From positions 1,993,654 through 2,057,653 of the forward strand of contig NZ_JACVPP010000001.1 of NCBI RefSeq assembly GCF_018881815.1: a stretch of DNA of 64,000 nucleotides, written 5' to 3'. The translations under genes were made by a program, and so were the position numbers. This document shows positions 9,145 through 16,744 of the stretch, in pieces; position 1 is the first letter of the stretch, and each line of letters opens with the position of its first letter. The notes under the pieces are model-generated. The model did not search any database and was not told the DNA's origin. It saw only the letters and a list, made by a program, of their open reading frames with translations. Source of the stretch: Polynucleobacter sp. MWH-HuK1. Its GTDB lineage: Bacteria; Pseudomonadota; Gammaproteobacteria; Burkholderiales; Burkholderiaceae.

Positions 9145-10086
9145 ATGAATTTAAAACAAATTGATCTTCGCTTGTTGCGCAGCTTCATTGCAACAGCTCG
9201 GGCAGGCAATTTTGTAAAAGCTTCGCGAACCCTACACATTACTCAATCAGCTCTCTCTCAACAGATGAAAGAGTTATCAAGTCATCTCACACTTCCTTTA
9301 TTTGAAAAAAAGGGGCGCCAACTCATTTTGACCAAATTTGGCAACCAACTACTGCATAAAATTAATCCTCTTCTAGAGCAGCTAGAGGAAATTTTGTTGC
9401 AAAGCCCATATGAAAACAAGAATATTGTTGGAAAAATGAAGGTAGCAGCAACAAGCACATACTCAAAAACAATTGCATTACCGACATGCATGAAATTGAT
9501 ACTCGAGAATCCAAGCCTTAATATTGATCTAAAGGAATTATCCGCTCAGAAAGCCGTTGAACAATTACTGGAAGGCGAGATTGATATCGCCATACTCCCT
9601 CAAGATTACCAGCTGCCTGATTTACAGTGGCAAGAGCTTATTTCAGAGCAATTTTCTGTCATCGGAACCCCGGATTTGATTAAAAAATTGCCGCACAATT
9701 TAAACTTAAAATTCTTGGAAAAATATCAATTGGGCGCGCTAAACACACAATTTTTAATGCGTCAGAAAATAGATTCCCAAGCGCGCATGCAAGGGGTTTC
9801 TCTTAATATTCGCATGGAAGTTTCAACCATGGGTGATCTCTTAGAAATAGCCAAATCAGGAGAGATGCTTGTCCTTGGAAGCCCCATCTCCTTAAGAAAA
9901 AAAGATAAGTTGCAATCGAAAGAAATCAAAGGAGATTTGCTTACAAGAAGCGCGGCTATTTGCTGGAGAAAAAATAAGTTCGTTACAAATGCAATGATGG
10001 CTTTTCAAAAATGCGCCTCAGATATTTCGGAGATGCTCGCCGTTGAGATAAAAAATAAAAAACCCGGAACTAACCGGGCTTTTTAA
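9145..10086 (+). CDS. LysR-family transcriptional regulator
   Basis: A protein of about 313 residues from the ATG at 9145; a GTG at 9136 is in frame but adds only three residues and would not give the usual family start. The N-terminal helix-turn-helix reads LRSFIATARAGNFVKASRTLHITQSALSQQ, typical of LysR, followed by the substrate-binding domain with IGTP and GDLLEIAKSGEM segments. It is transcribed away from the Bug-aconitase-X operon across a 100-base AT-rich spacer, the usual layout for a LysR protein controlling its divergent neighbour. The last codons lie inside a terminator hairpin. Confidence 0.9.
   Translation: MNLKQIDLRLLRSFIATARAGNFVKASRTLHITQSALSQQMKELSSHLTLPLFEKKGRQLILTKFGNQLLHKINPLLEQLEEILLQSPYENKNIVGKMKVAATSTYSKTIALPTCMKLILENPSLNIDLKELSAQKAVEQLLEGEIDIAILPQDYQLPDLQWQELISEQFSVIGTPDLIKKLPHNLNLKFLEKYQLGALNTQFLMRQKIDSQARMQGVSLNIRMEVSTMGDLLEIAKSGEMLVLGSPISLRKKDKLQSKEIKGDLLTRSAAICWRKNKFVTNAMMAFQKCASDISEMLAVEIKNKKPGTNRAF
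10055..10085. terminator. Hairpin terminator between lysR and xsc
   Basis: CCCGG (10063-10067) and CCGGG (10074-10078) form a stem with a six-base loop, flanked by A-rich sequence on the left and CTTTTT on the right. It lies between converging genes and overlaps the last codons and stop of the LysR gene. The U-run serves the + strand; the A-run gives a U-run for the xsc transcript. Confidence 0.7.
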
Positions 10087-10099
10087 TCAATCATCTAAT

Positions 10100-11908
10100 T
10101 TATACGTAATCTTTATATTTATCCAAGAAGCGTACTGGCTTGGATAAAGCATCGCGACGGAACGGATCACCAAGCTCACGAGTACACATAATCTCGATTA
10201 CACAGGTCTTACCTTCCTTCATCTGCATATCAACAGCCTTCTTCAGGGCCGGCCCAACTTGATCAAGCTGGTCAACCACGATGCCTTCCGCACCCATTGA
10301 TTTTGCGATACCGGCAAAGCTTGGGCTCTCAAGCTCGCCTGCCACAAAGCGACGGTTATAAAAGTCAACTTGGTTCTTTTTCTCGGCGCCCCACTGACGA
10401 TTATGGAAGACAACTGCTGTAACAGGAATATCGTGACGAACGGCAGTCAAAATCTCCACCATGCTCATTGCCCAAGCACCATCTCCAGCGTAGGCAATCG
10501 CAGGGCGATTGGGTGCAGCAGCCTTAGCTCCAATAATTGTTGGCAACGCATAACCGCAGTTGCCAAAGCTCATTGGGGCAAAGAAACTACGTGGCTTTTC
10601 AAAGCGGAGATAGCTATTGGCAACTGAGTTGATGTTACCGATATCGGTAGATACCATCACGTCAGCAGGCATAGCCTTCTCAAGCTCACGAAGAACTTGA
10701 CGGGGATGCAAGTAATGACCACCTGTTGGCGTTACTTCTTTTTTCTGCTCTTCAATCATATCCAAGCTGAATGGGTCTTTTTCGTGAGTCCACTCATCCA
10801 ACTCTTTTTCCCATGCTGCTTTTTCTGCAGCAATTATTTTGGCACGCTCTGCTTTAGTTGCATCACAAGCTAATTTCTTGCCTTCTAAACGCTTAGTCAA
10901 TGCAACGGCAGCAGCTTTAGCATCACCGCAAATACCTACGGAAATTTTCTTCACCAAGCCGAGCATCTTATTGTCTGCATCGATCTGAATGATCTTGGCA
11001 TTTTTTGGCCAGTAGTCCATACCATGCTGTGGCAATGTGCCGAATGGTCCAAGACGTGAACCTAATGCAACCACGACGTCAGCCTGGGCGATCAACTTCA
11101 TCGCAGCCTTAGAACCTTGATAACCTAGAGGGCCACACCATAATGGGTGGCTAGCAGGGAATGAATCATTGTGTAAGTAACTATTAACTACTGGGGCACC
11201 AAGGCGCTCAGCAAATGCCTTGCACTCCTCTACTGCATCACCCATCACAACGCCACCACCAGAAATAATGACTGGGAACTTAGCGTTAGCCAGGAGTTCT
11301 GCCGCTTCATCCAAACTCTTCTCGCCACCAGGACCGCGATCAAGGCGATTAGGTTGTGGAATTTCCACTTCGATCTCGCCATAAAAATAATCACGTGGAA
11401 TATTCAATTGAGTTGGACCCATCTCTGATAGAGCGCGATCAAAACAGCGGCCAGTAAATTCAGCCATACGCTTAGGATTGTTCACGTGTCCTTGATACTT
11501 TGTGAACTCTTCGAACATTGGCAATTGATTGGCTTCTTGGAAACCACCCAAGCCCATGCCCATTGTTCCTGTTTCAGGTGTAATGATCACAACAGGACTA
11601 TGCGCCCAGTAAGCAGCAGCAATTGCAGTGACACAGTTGCTAATGCCAGGTCCATTTTGTCCGATCACTACACCATGATTTCCACTAACGCGCGCATAGC
11701 CATCGGCCATATGTGCGGCACCTTGCTCATGAACAACCGGAATCAAACGAATACCTGCTGGAGCAAAAATATCCATCGCATCCATAAAGGCTGAACCCAT
11801 GATTCCAAAGATATCCTTCACCTTATTGGCGACCATGGTCTCCACAAATGCTTCGGAAGGGGTCATTTTTTGTGGGCCGGTAGGTAAATTAGCGCCAGAC
11901 TTAGACAT
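10100..11908 (-). CDS. xsc: Sulfoacetaldehyde acetyltransferase (Xsc)
   Basis: A 602-residue thiamine-diphosphate enzyme. After a short leader the protein runs MTPSEAFVETMVANKVKDIFG, with HEQGAAHMADGYAR containing the cofactor-activating Glu, and AYWAHSPVVIITPETGTMG, all closely similar to characterised Xsc proteins. The C-terminal domain has the cofactor motif GDGAWAMSMVEI followed about 27 residues later by N-R-Q. It converts sulfoacetaldehyde and phosphate to acetyl phosphate and sulfite. The ATG is preceded by AGGAGAG. Acetyl phosphate would go to the phosphotransacetylase at 416-1324 and sulfite to SoeABC. Acetolactate synthase is less likely because the Xsc-specific N-terminal and ETGTMG regions are intact. 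Confidence 0.92.
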   Translation of the reverse strand: MSKSGANLPTGPQKMTPSEAFVETMVANKVKDIFGIMGSAFMDAMDIFAPAGIRLIPVVHEQGAAHMADGYARVSGNHGVVIGQNGPGISNCVTAIAAAYWAHSPVVIITPETGTMGMGLGGFQEANQLPMFEEFTKYQGHVNNPKRMAEFTGRCFDRALSEMGPTQLNIPRDYFYGEIEVEIPQPNRLDRGPGGEKSLDEAAELLANAKFPVIISGGGVVMGDAVEECKAFAERLGAPVVNSYLHNDSFPASHPLWCGPLGYQGSKAAMKLIAQADVVVALGSRLGPFGTLPQHGMDYWPKNAKIIQIDADNKMLGLVKKISVGICGDAKAAAVALTKRLEGKKLACDATKAERAKIIAAEKAAWEKELDEWTHEKDPFSLDMIEEQKKEVTPTGGHYLHPRQVLRELEKAMPADVMVSTDIGNINSVANSYLRFEKPRSFFAPMSFGNCGYALPTIIGAKAAAPNRPAIAYAGDGAWAMSMVEILTAVRHDIPVTAVVFHNRQWGAEKKNQVDFYNRRFVAGELESPSFAGIAKSMGAEGIVVDQLDQVGPALKKAVDMQMKEGKTCVIEIMCTRELGDPFRRDALSKPVRFLDKYKDYV

Positions 11909-11935
11909 AAAGCTCTCCTAGGTATTCAATTAAAC

Positions 11936-11989
11936 GGAACATTTTGTTCTACAATATGAATAATAATAGCGTATTTTTACCAAAGTCAA
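11936..11989 (-). promoter_or_regulatory. xsc promoter with IclR-like operator
   Basis: Reading on the minus strand, TTGACT (11989-11984) is a good -35 box and a TATTATTAT run (about 11968-11960) gives -10 boxes at 15 or 18 bases. Just downstream lies a perfect dyad GAACA-TTT-TGTTC (11937-11949), with a second overlapping dyad TTC-N8-GAA (11947-11960). IclR-family sites often have GGAAC/GTTCC half-sites, so an IclR protein such as the one at the start of the window could repress xsc here. Promoter boxes are seen; the regulator is inferred. Confidence 0.55.
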
Positions 11990-12050
11990 GCATATAAACC
12001 CCAATCTGGAATATATTTGACAACATATTAAGACTTTTAAAGGCAAGGAA

Positions 12051-13028
12051 ATGGCTGAAAGCACCTCTTCTATTGATTTAATGGGTTTACAGCCTGAAAA
12101 ACGGGTTTTGCTTCATACCGCTTTCCCAGAATGTCGTGGCTTTGCGGACTTTGATATCCCCGCATTCAAGCAAGCTAGCGAACTTGTGCCAGCAATTGAT
12201 CCAAGCTACCAACTCAATCCAGAGGCCACATTGGCAATTCTGGCGGGCTTTGCTTTCAATCGCAGAGTCATGCTGCAAGGAATGCATGGCACCGGTAAAT
12301 CGACTCATATAGAGCAAGTAGCTGCCAGATTAAATTGGCCTTGCTTGCGAATTAATCTAGATGGGCAAATTACCCGCATGGATCTTATTGGCAAAGATGT
12401 CATTAGCCTAGTGGATGGCAAACAAATTACTCGCTTTCAAGAAGGGCTCATTCCCTGGAGTTTGCAACGTCCTGTTGCACTCATCCTCGATGAGTACGAT
12501 GCAGGCCAACCAGATGTAATGTTTGTCATTCAAAGAATGTTGGAGCGAGAAGGTCGCCTCACCTTGCTTGATCAAAATAGAGTGATCAATCCTAATTCTG
12601 CATTTCGAATCTTTGCTACTAGCAATACGGTTGGTCTTGGCAATTGGAATGGCTTATATCAAGGCACGCAATTGCTGAATCACGGTCAAATGGATCGCTG
12701 GGACATTGTTGCAGCGTTGAACTATCTAGAGCCGCAGGAAGAGCAGAAGATTTTGATGGCTAAAGTACCGGAGTTATCGGATACGCAGGCAAAGGCAATG
12801 ATTAGCCTTGCGAATCTTACTAGAAGTGGCTTTGCTGCGGGTGATATTTCCACATTAATGTCGACTAGAACACTGATTACCTGGGGTGAAAACTGGCGCA
12901 TCTTTAAAGACTTACAGATTGCGTTTTCTCTGGCATTTTTAAATAAATGCGAATCAGAAGAAAAAACCTTGGTTGCAGAATATTACCAACGATGCTTCGC
13001 CAGTGAACTAGATTTAGATAACAAATAA
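12051..13028 (+). CDS. CobS-like AAA+ ATPase (MoxR/CobS type)
   Basis: A 325-residue AAA+ ATPase closely resembling CobS, the ATPase subunit of aerobic cobaltochelatase. It has the CobS-type lead region FDIPAFKQASELVPAIDPSY, Walker A GMHGTGKST at residues 77-85, NWPCLRINLDGQITRMDLIGKD, Walker B LILDEYD ending at residue 150, and a sensor-like ATSNTVGLG. It pairs with a VWA protein 22 bases downstream. In B12 synthesis CobS and CobT work with CobN, but no cobN or other cobalamin gene is present here. The pair may instead be a metal-insertion or remodelling chaperone for another enzyme, as known for MoxR/VWA pairs such as NorQD and CbbQO. The actual client is unknown. Confidence 0.85.
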   Translation: MAESTSSIDLMGLQPEKRVLLHTAFPECRGFADFDIPAFKQASELVPAIDPSYQLNPEATLAILAGFAFNRRVMLQGMHGTGKSTHIEQVAARLNWPCLRINLDGQITRMDLIGKDVISLVDGKQITRFQEGLIPWSLQRPVALILDEYDAGQPDVMFVIQRMLEREGRLTLLDQNRVINPNSAFRIFATSNTVGLGNWNGLYQGTQLLNHGQMDRWDIVAALNYLEPQEEQKILMAKVPELSDTQAKAMISLANLTRSGFAAGDISTLMSTRTLITWGENWRIFKDLQIAFSLAFLNKCESEEKTLVAEYYQRCFASELDLDNK

Positions 13029-13050
13029 ACCAAGCGAATTTACGCCTACC

Positions 13051-14799
13051 TTGCAAACCCAAACCCATCTAGATTTCGAACAACAGCAACAATATGGGGC
13101 AATGATTAGGTCATTGTCCAGGGAAAAAAGCGCACAAATTAGAGACTGGCAACTCTTTCATAATGCAGCTCCATTAGAGTCAATCGCTCCACACCTCAAT
13201 CTAGAAAATCTAAAAGCATCGTGGGCCTACCCACGCGGTGTATTAGATGGCATCGCATTACGCCTACGCCATTCGGATGCAGCCTTACATACTTCACTCG
13301 CTCCAGAAGGCATGATCGAATCTTTAATATTTGAAGTCTTGGAGCAGATCCGAGTTGAAAGCAACTGTCCTGAAGAGCTGAGGGGATGTCGTAAGAATAC
13401 TCAGGCTCAATTTATTGCCTGGATGCAGCAATTTATTGCCAGTGGTGGCGTTGAAGGCAGTATTGGTCTACTGTTAGTCACCATTTTTTCAACTGTATGG
13501 ATGAAGCTCAATAGCCAACCAATTCCACAGTTAATGCAAGATATTGTTGAAGCTACTAGGGCAGGCATAGCACAAGAAATGGGGCCACTGTTGGTAAAGC
13601 TAAAAGCAAGTCGCAATGATCAGGAGGCGTATGCACAAGTAGTCCATGAAGTAATTGGCTTAGCCTCTGGATTAATTGCGGACGAGTATCGCAATAACCC
13701 CAGCATTCGCACTAAACGCAAAAATCAAAGTGCCACCCATCTCAAAATCGAATGGGTGCCTCCTCATGCTGGAAAAGTAGCAGTAGACTTTAAGAGTCCT
13801 GCTAGCAACTCTAGTGAGCAGCGTCTCACGCTCAAAAAGTCACTCGAAAAATATCATGTATATAACTCAAGCTATGACAGCGAATCCGAGGCTAAGAAAA
13901 AAATTCGGTCCGCACAATTAGTCACCTACCAAGACCAACTTAATCAAGAAATTGCCAAACAAAATATCCCTTGGGCCAAGCTTATTCGGATCTATCAGCA
14001 AATTTTCTCTAGTCAACTCCCAAAACGATGGCAAACCACCGAGGCAGAAGGCTTACTTGATCGTCGCTATCTTATACGCAGCGTTACCTCACCCTTACAG
14101 CCAGCTTTATATAAGCAGCTAGCAACTACCAGCAAGGTAAATGCAAAAACAACACTGCTGATCGATTGCTCTGGATCCATGAAAGAGCAGCGCGTCAAAA
14201 TTGCAGCCTGCGTAGATTCCCTGGTGAGAATACTGGAGCAAGTAGGCATCAAAACAGAGGTTCTTGGTTACAGTACCAGCTCATGGCAAGGTGGAAGACC
14301 GTTTAAAGAATGGCGTAAAAATGGTCAGCCTCCAAATCCCGGGCGCCTCAATGAACGAGCTCACTGGATCTTTAAGGACTTTGATACAAACTGGAGAAGA
14401 TCTCGAGCAGGGATCGCCGCTCTATTACGTCCTGAAATTTATGCGGAGAGTATTGATGGTGAGGCTCTCATTTGGGCAGCTGAACGCCTACAAAATAGTA
14501 GCGGCAGCCAACACACCAATAATATGTTGATTCTATTTTCTGATGGCTGCCCAATGGATCGGGCAACCATCGAGGCAAATGGAGAGGAGTTTCTGAAGAA
14601 TCATCTTCTACAAGCCATTGCTTGGTGCGAGCAACAACCTCATCTTCAACTTTGGGGCTGCGGCATTGGTTCTGAACTGCGCTCAGCCTTTCAACACCGC
14701 CTTAGCTGGGATGAAGATCCCAACAATATCGCTAGCACCCTAAAAAATTGGGCGAGCGAATTCAAAGCATCATCCTTTACAAACAAAAAATATCTATAA
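13051..14799 (+). CDS. CobT-like protein with C-terminal VWA domain
   Basis: A 582-residue protein whose C-terminal third matches the VWA domain of CobT. The metal-ion-dependent adhesion site is D372-C-S-G-S376, and the later EVLGYSTSSWQGG, PGRLNERAHWIFKD and IDGEALIWAAERL segments match CobT closely. The N-terminal part (to about residue 300) is helical, and its acidic linker is much weaker than in classic CobT. The start is TTG at 13051, with an ATG at 13102 as an alternative; neither has a strong ribosome-binding site. It follows the CobS-like ATPase in the same direction and should form a complex with it. With no CobN nearby, a true cobaltochelatase role is doubtful. Confidence 0.8.
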   Translation: MQTQTHLDFEQQQQYGAMIRSLSREKSAQIRDWQLFHNAAPLESIAPHLNLENLKASWAYPRGVLDGIALRLRHSDAALHTSLAPEGMIESLIFEVLEQIRVESNCPEELRGCRKNTQAQFIAWMQQFIASGGVEGSIGLLLVTIFSTVWMKLNSQPIPQLMQDIVEATRAGIAQEMGPLLVKLKASRNDQEAYAQVVHEVIGLASGLIADEYRNNPSIRTKRKNQSATHLKIEWVPPHAGKVAVDFKSPASNSSEQRLTLKKSLEKYHVYNSSYDSESEAKKKIRSAQLVTYQDQLNQEIAKQNIPWAKLIRIYQQIFSSQLPKRWQTTEAEGLLDRRYLIRSVTSPLQPALYKQLATTSKVNAKTTLLIDCSGSMKEQRVKIAACVDSLVRILEQVGIKTEVLGYSTSSWQGGRPFKEWRKNGQPPNPGRLNERAHWIFKDFDTNWRRSRAGIAALLRPEIYAESIDGEALIWAAERLQNSSGSQHTNNMLILFSDGCPMDRATIEANGEEFLKNHLLQAIAWCEQQPHLQLWGCGIGSELRSAFQHRLSWDEDPNNIASTLKNWASEFKASSFTNKKYL

Positions 14800-14822
14800 C
14801 TAAACAAACGGAGAAAAACAGT

Positions 14823-15815
14823 ATGTCACTCTTTAAAAGTACTTTTATAAAGCAGAAAAAATGGGTTGCCATGCTTTGTTATGCGCTTGGCATTTTGGGT
14901 TCTACCAATCTAGCCGCACAATCATGGCCCGATAAGCCCATCAAAATGATTGTTCCATTTGCTGCAGGCGGAAGCGCAGACATTTTAGGCAGGATCCTTT
15001 CCCAAGAACTCAGCAAAAATCTTGGGCAAAACGTGATTGTTGAAAATCGCGGGGGAGCAGGCGGTAATATTGGGGCTGAACTAGTAGCTAAATCTCCAGC
15101 TGATGGCTACACCATTCTCCTAGCATCCGGCAGCATGATGACTGTGAATCCCTTTATCTATAAAAAGGCATCCATTAACTATGCTAAAGACTTAACTTAC
15201 ATCACCACCATAGCAACAGTGCCGATGGTCATTGCAGTAAACCCAAAGCTTCCAGCCAATACGCTTCCTGAACTGATCGCTTTAGCTAAAACCAAAGAAC
15301 TCAATTTTGGATCTGCAGGTATCGGCAGCCAGATACATATGGCCAATGAAAACTTTATTTATGCAGCCGGAATTCAAGCAACACACGTACCTTATAAAGG
15401 CGAGAACCCTGCTTTGAATGACCTGATAGCTGGGCAAATTGATTTCATGGCTGGTAACTTCCCTGCAACCGGTGGGTTCGCTAAAGCAGGTCAAGTGAAA
15501 GCGCTAGCTGTTACTAGCAGCAAGCGATTAAAACAGTTACCTAATGTTCCTACCGTCTCAGAAGCTGCGATTCCTGGATTTGAAAATACTGGCTGGTTCG
15601 CTTTGGCGGTTCCAATGGGAACGCCACAATCCATTATCGATAAGATTTACGTAGCAACCGAGAAATCCTTTAAGGCACCTTCTCTACTTGCCAACCTTGA
15701 CACCAACGGTCTAACACCGATGATGATGAAGAGCAAAGATGTTGATGCCAAAATACAGACCGAGTCTGCAAACTGGGAAAAAGTGATTAAGGCGCGGAAT
15801 ATTCCAACTCAATAA
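14823..15815 (+). CDS. Bug-family tripartite tricarboxylate transporter receptor (TctC-like)
   Basis: A 330-residue secreted receptor from the ATG at 14823, which has GGAG nine bases upstream; the longer frame from 14748 would overlap the CobT-like gene and lacks a signal peptide at its start. The leader WVAMLCYALGILGSTNLAAQ is a Sec signal. The mature protein has WPDKPIKMIVPFAAGGSADILGR and VENRGGAGGNIGAELVAKSPADGYT, diagnostic of the Bug family. It follows the CobS/CobT-like pair by 23 bases, so it may share their transcript. Its ligand is unknown; a sulfonate or carboxylate is possible given the region. Confidence 0.88.
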   Translation: MSLFKSTFIKQKKWVAMLCYALGILGSTNLAAQSWPDKPIKMIVPFAAGGSADILGRILSQELSKNLGQNVIVENRGGAGGNIGAELVAKSPADGYTILLASGSMMTVNPFIYKKASINYAKDLTYITTIATVPMVIAVNPKLPANTLPELIALAKTKELNFGSAGIGSQIHMANENFIYAAGIQATHVPYKGENPALNDLIAGQIDFMAGNFPATGGFAKAGQVKALAVTSSKRLKQLPNVPTVSEAAIPGFENTGWFALAVPMGTPQSIIDKIYVATEKSFKAPSLLANLDTNGLTPMMMKSKDVDAKIQTESANWEKVIKARNIPTQ

Positions 15816-15951
15816 TTACAAAAACCATCAAAGAAAAAGCCACCCCGAAGGATGGCTTGAAAGATTTTTTGGAGGTACTACCTAAAGAATGAACTACAAA
15901 TTCATATTAATACTCTGGAAATCTCCGCCCGAGGGCAATTGCATGATTACA

Positions 15952-15990
15952 GGGATTAATGCATCAATCTGGTGCATTAATCCCTATTTT
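15952..15990 (+). terminator. Strong hairpin terminator after the Bug gene
   Basis: A perfect 12-base stem, GGGATTAATGCA (15952-15963) with TGCATTAATCCC (15973-15984), closes a nine-base loop and is followed by TATTTTTT. It lies between the Bug gene and the converging cupin. A weaker hairpin with AAGCCA/TGGCTT arms lies upstream at 15837-15858. Confidence 0.75.
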
Positions 15991-16251
15991 TTAGAGTTTA
16001 GGCTTCTTAATTGCTAATGGCAAATCCTTGGTAGTGGCATAGAAAACCACTAACTCAACTGGCACAGAGCCTTGATTAATACCGTGATGCCATTTTTCAA
16101 CCATCTCGATCACAACTTCGCCCTTTTTAAAGTTGCGCTGAATACCACCCTCTTGAAAGACTGTCAGCTCCCCATCTATTACATAGGCGGCATTAATTGC
16201 AGGATGCTCATGAGTCGGCAAGGCGGTTTGCGGTGAAATGGTAAATCGCAT
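15991..16251 (-). pseudogene. Cupin-domain protein, 3' part of a probably frameshifted gene
   Basis: An 86-residue cupin with HEH (metal ligands), then a conserved G-E-L-T strand, KGEVVIEMVEKWHHG and VVFYA, which make up the small beta-barrel. On its own it lacks the first strands and any export signal. Immediately upstream, and overlapping by one base (TAATG), is a 35-codon frame with a good signal peptide. Related secreted cupins carry both parts in one frame. The frame of this piece stays open upstream for about ten codons beyond its ATG, which suggests a small indel joined to loss of some residues. It may still be expressed by coupled translation. Confidence 0.55.
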
Positions 16252-16358
16252 TACAGCAACTCCGTCACTACCCCAGGATAATTTTCATCTGCGTGTACTG
16301 GAGTAATTGAAGCAAAAGCTAACGCAAATAGAGTTAGTGAAAATTTCACCAATCTCAT
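16251..16358 (-). pseudogene. Signal-peptide fragment of the split cupin
   Basis: An ATG at 16358 opens a 35-codon frame whose product starts MRLVKFSLTLFALAFASI and has a cleavage site at VHA before DENYPG; it ends at a TAA overlapping the ATG of the cupin piece. It looks like the export signal of the cupin gene separated by a frame change. It is too short for a usual ORF list. Sequencing error is an alternative explanation. Confidence 0.5.
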
Positions 16359-16367
16359 AATGAAATC

Positions 16368-16706
16368 TTAATGATTTTCTTTAGCGTGATTAATTGAGTA
16401 TTTTGGAATTTCAATTACAAGATCCTGTTTTGCCACAATAGCCTGGCAAGACAAACGAGACTGAGGATTCAAACCCCAAGCACGATCAAGCATGTCTTCC
16501 TCGTTCTCATCAGGCGGATTGAGACTTTGAAAACCTTCCTTTACGATTACATGACAAGTAGTGCAAGCACACACCATATCACAGGCATGTTCAATTGGAA
16601 TATCGTTCTCTAATAAAGCCTCACAAATCGAAGTACCCGGGGCAACTTCAACAACTGCGCCCTCAGGGCAATACTCACTATGCGGTAGGACAACGATTTG
16701 GGTCAT
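16368..16706 (-). CDS. fdx: ISC-system [2Fe-2S] ferredoxin
   Basis: A 112-residue ferredoxin with the ISC type cysteine spacing: HACDMVCACTTCHV near residues 40-53 and LSCQA near residue 85. It is the last gene of the isc operon, 38 bases after hscA. In the pathway it supplies electrons for cluster assembly on IscU or for persulfide reduction. Length and motif match Fdx of E. coli and relatives. Confidence 0.93.
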   Translation of the reverse strand: MTQIVVLPHSEYCPEGAVVEVAPGTSICEALLENDIPIEHACDMVCACTTCHVIVKEGFQSLNPPDENEEDMLDRAWGLNPQSRLSCQAIVAKQDLVIEIPKYSINHAKENH

Positions 16707-16744
16707 GATTCTGTTCTGCTTATGTTTTATTGGGAGCCACTTGT

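Noticed and set aside
12051..14799. True aerobic cobaltochelatase
   Set aside because: No CobN or other cobalamin gene is present; similarity to CobST alone does not establish the reaction.
14748..14822. Longer start for the second Bug receptor
   Set aside because: Overlaps the CobT-like gene, no ribosome-binding site, and it hides the signal peptide that begins at 14823.
15837..15858. AAGCCA/TGGCTT hairpin after the Bug gene
   Set aside because: Stem is interrupted and no U-run directly follows; the stronger terminator is at 15952-15990.
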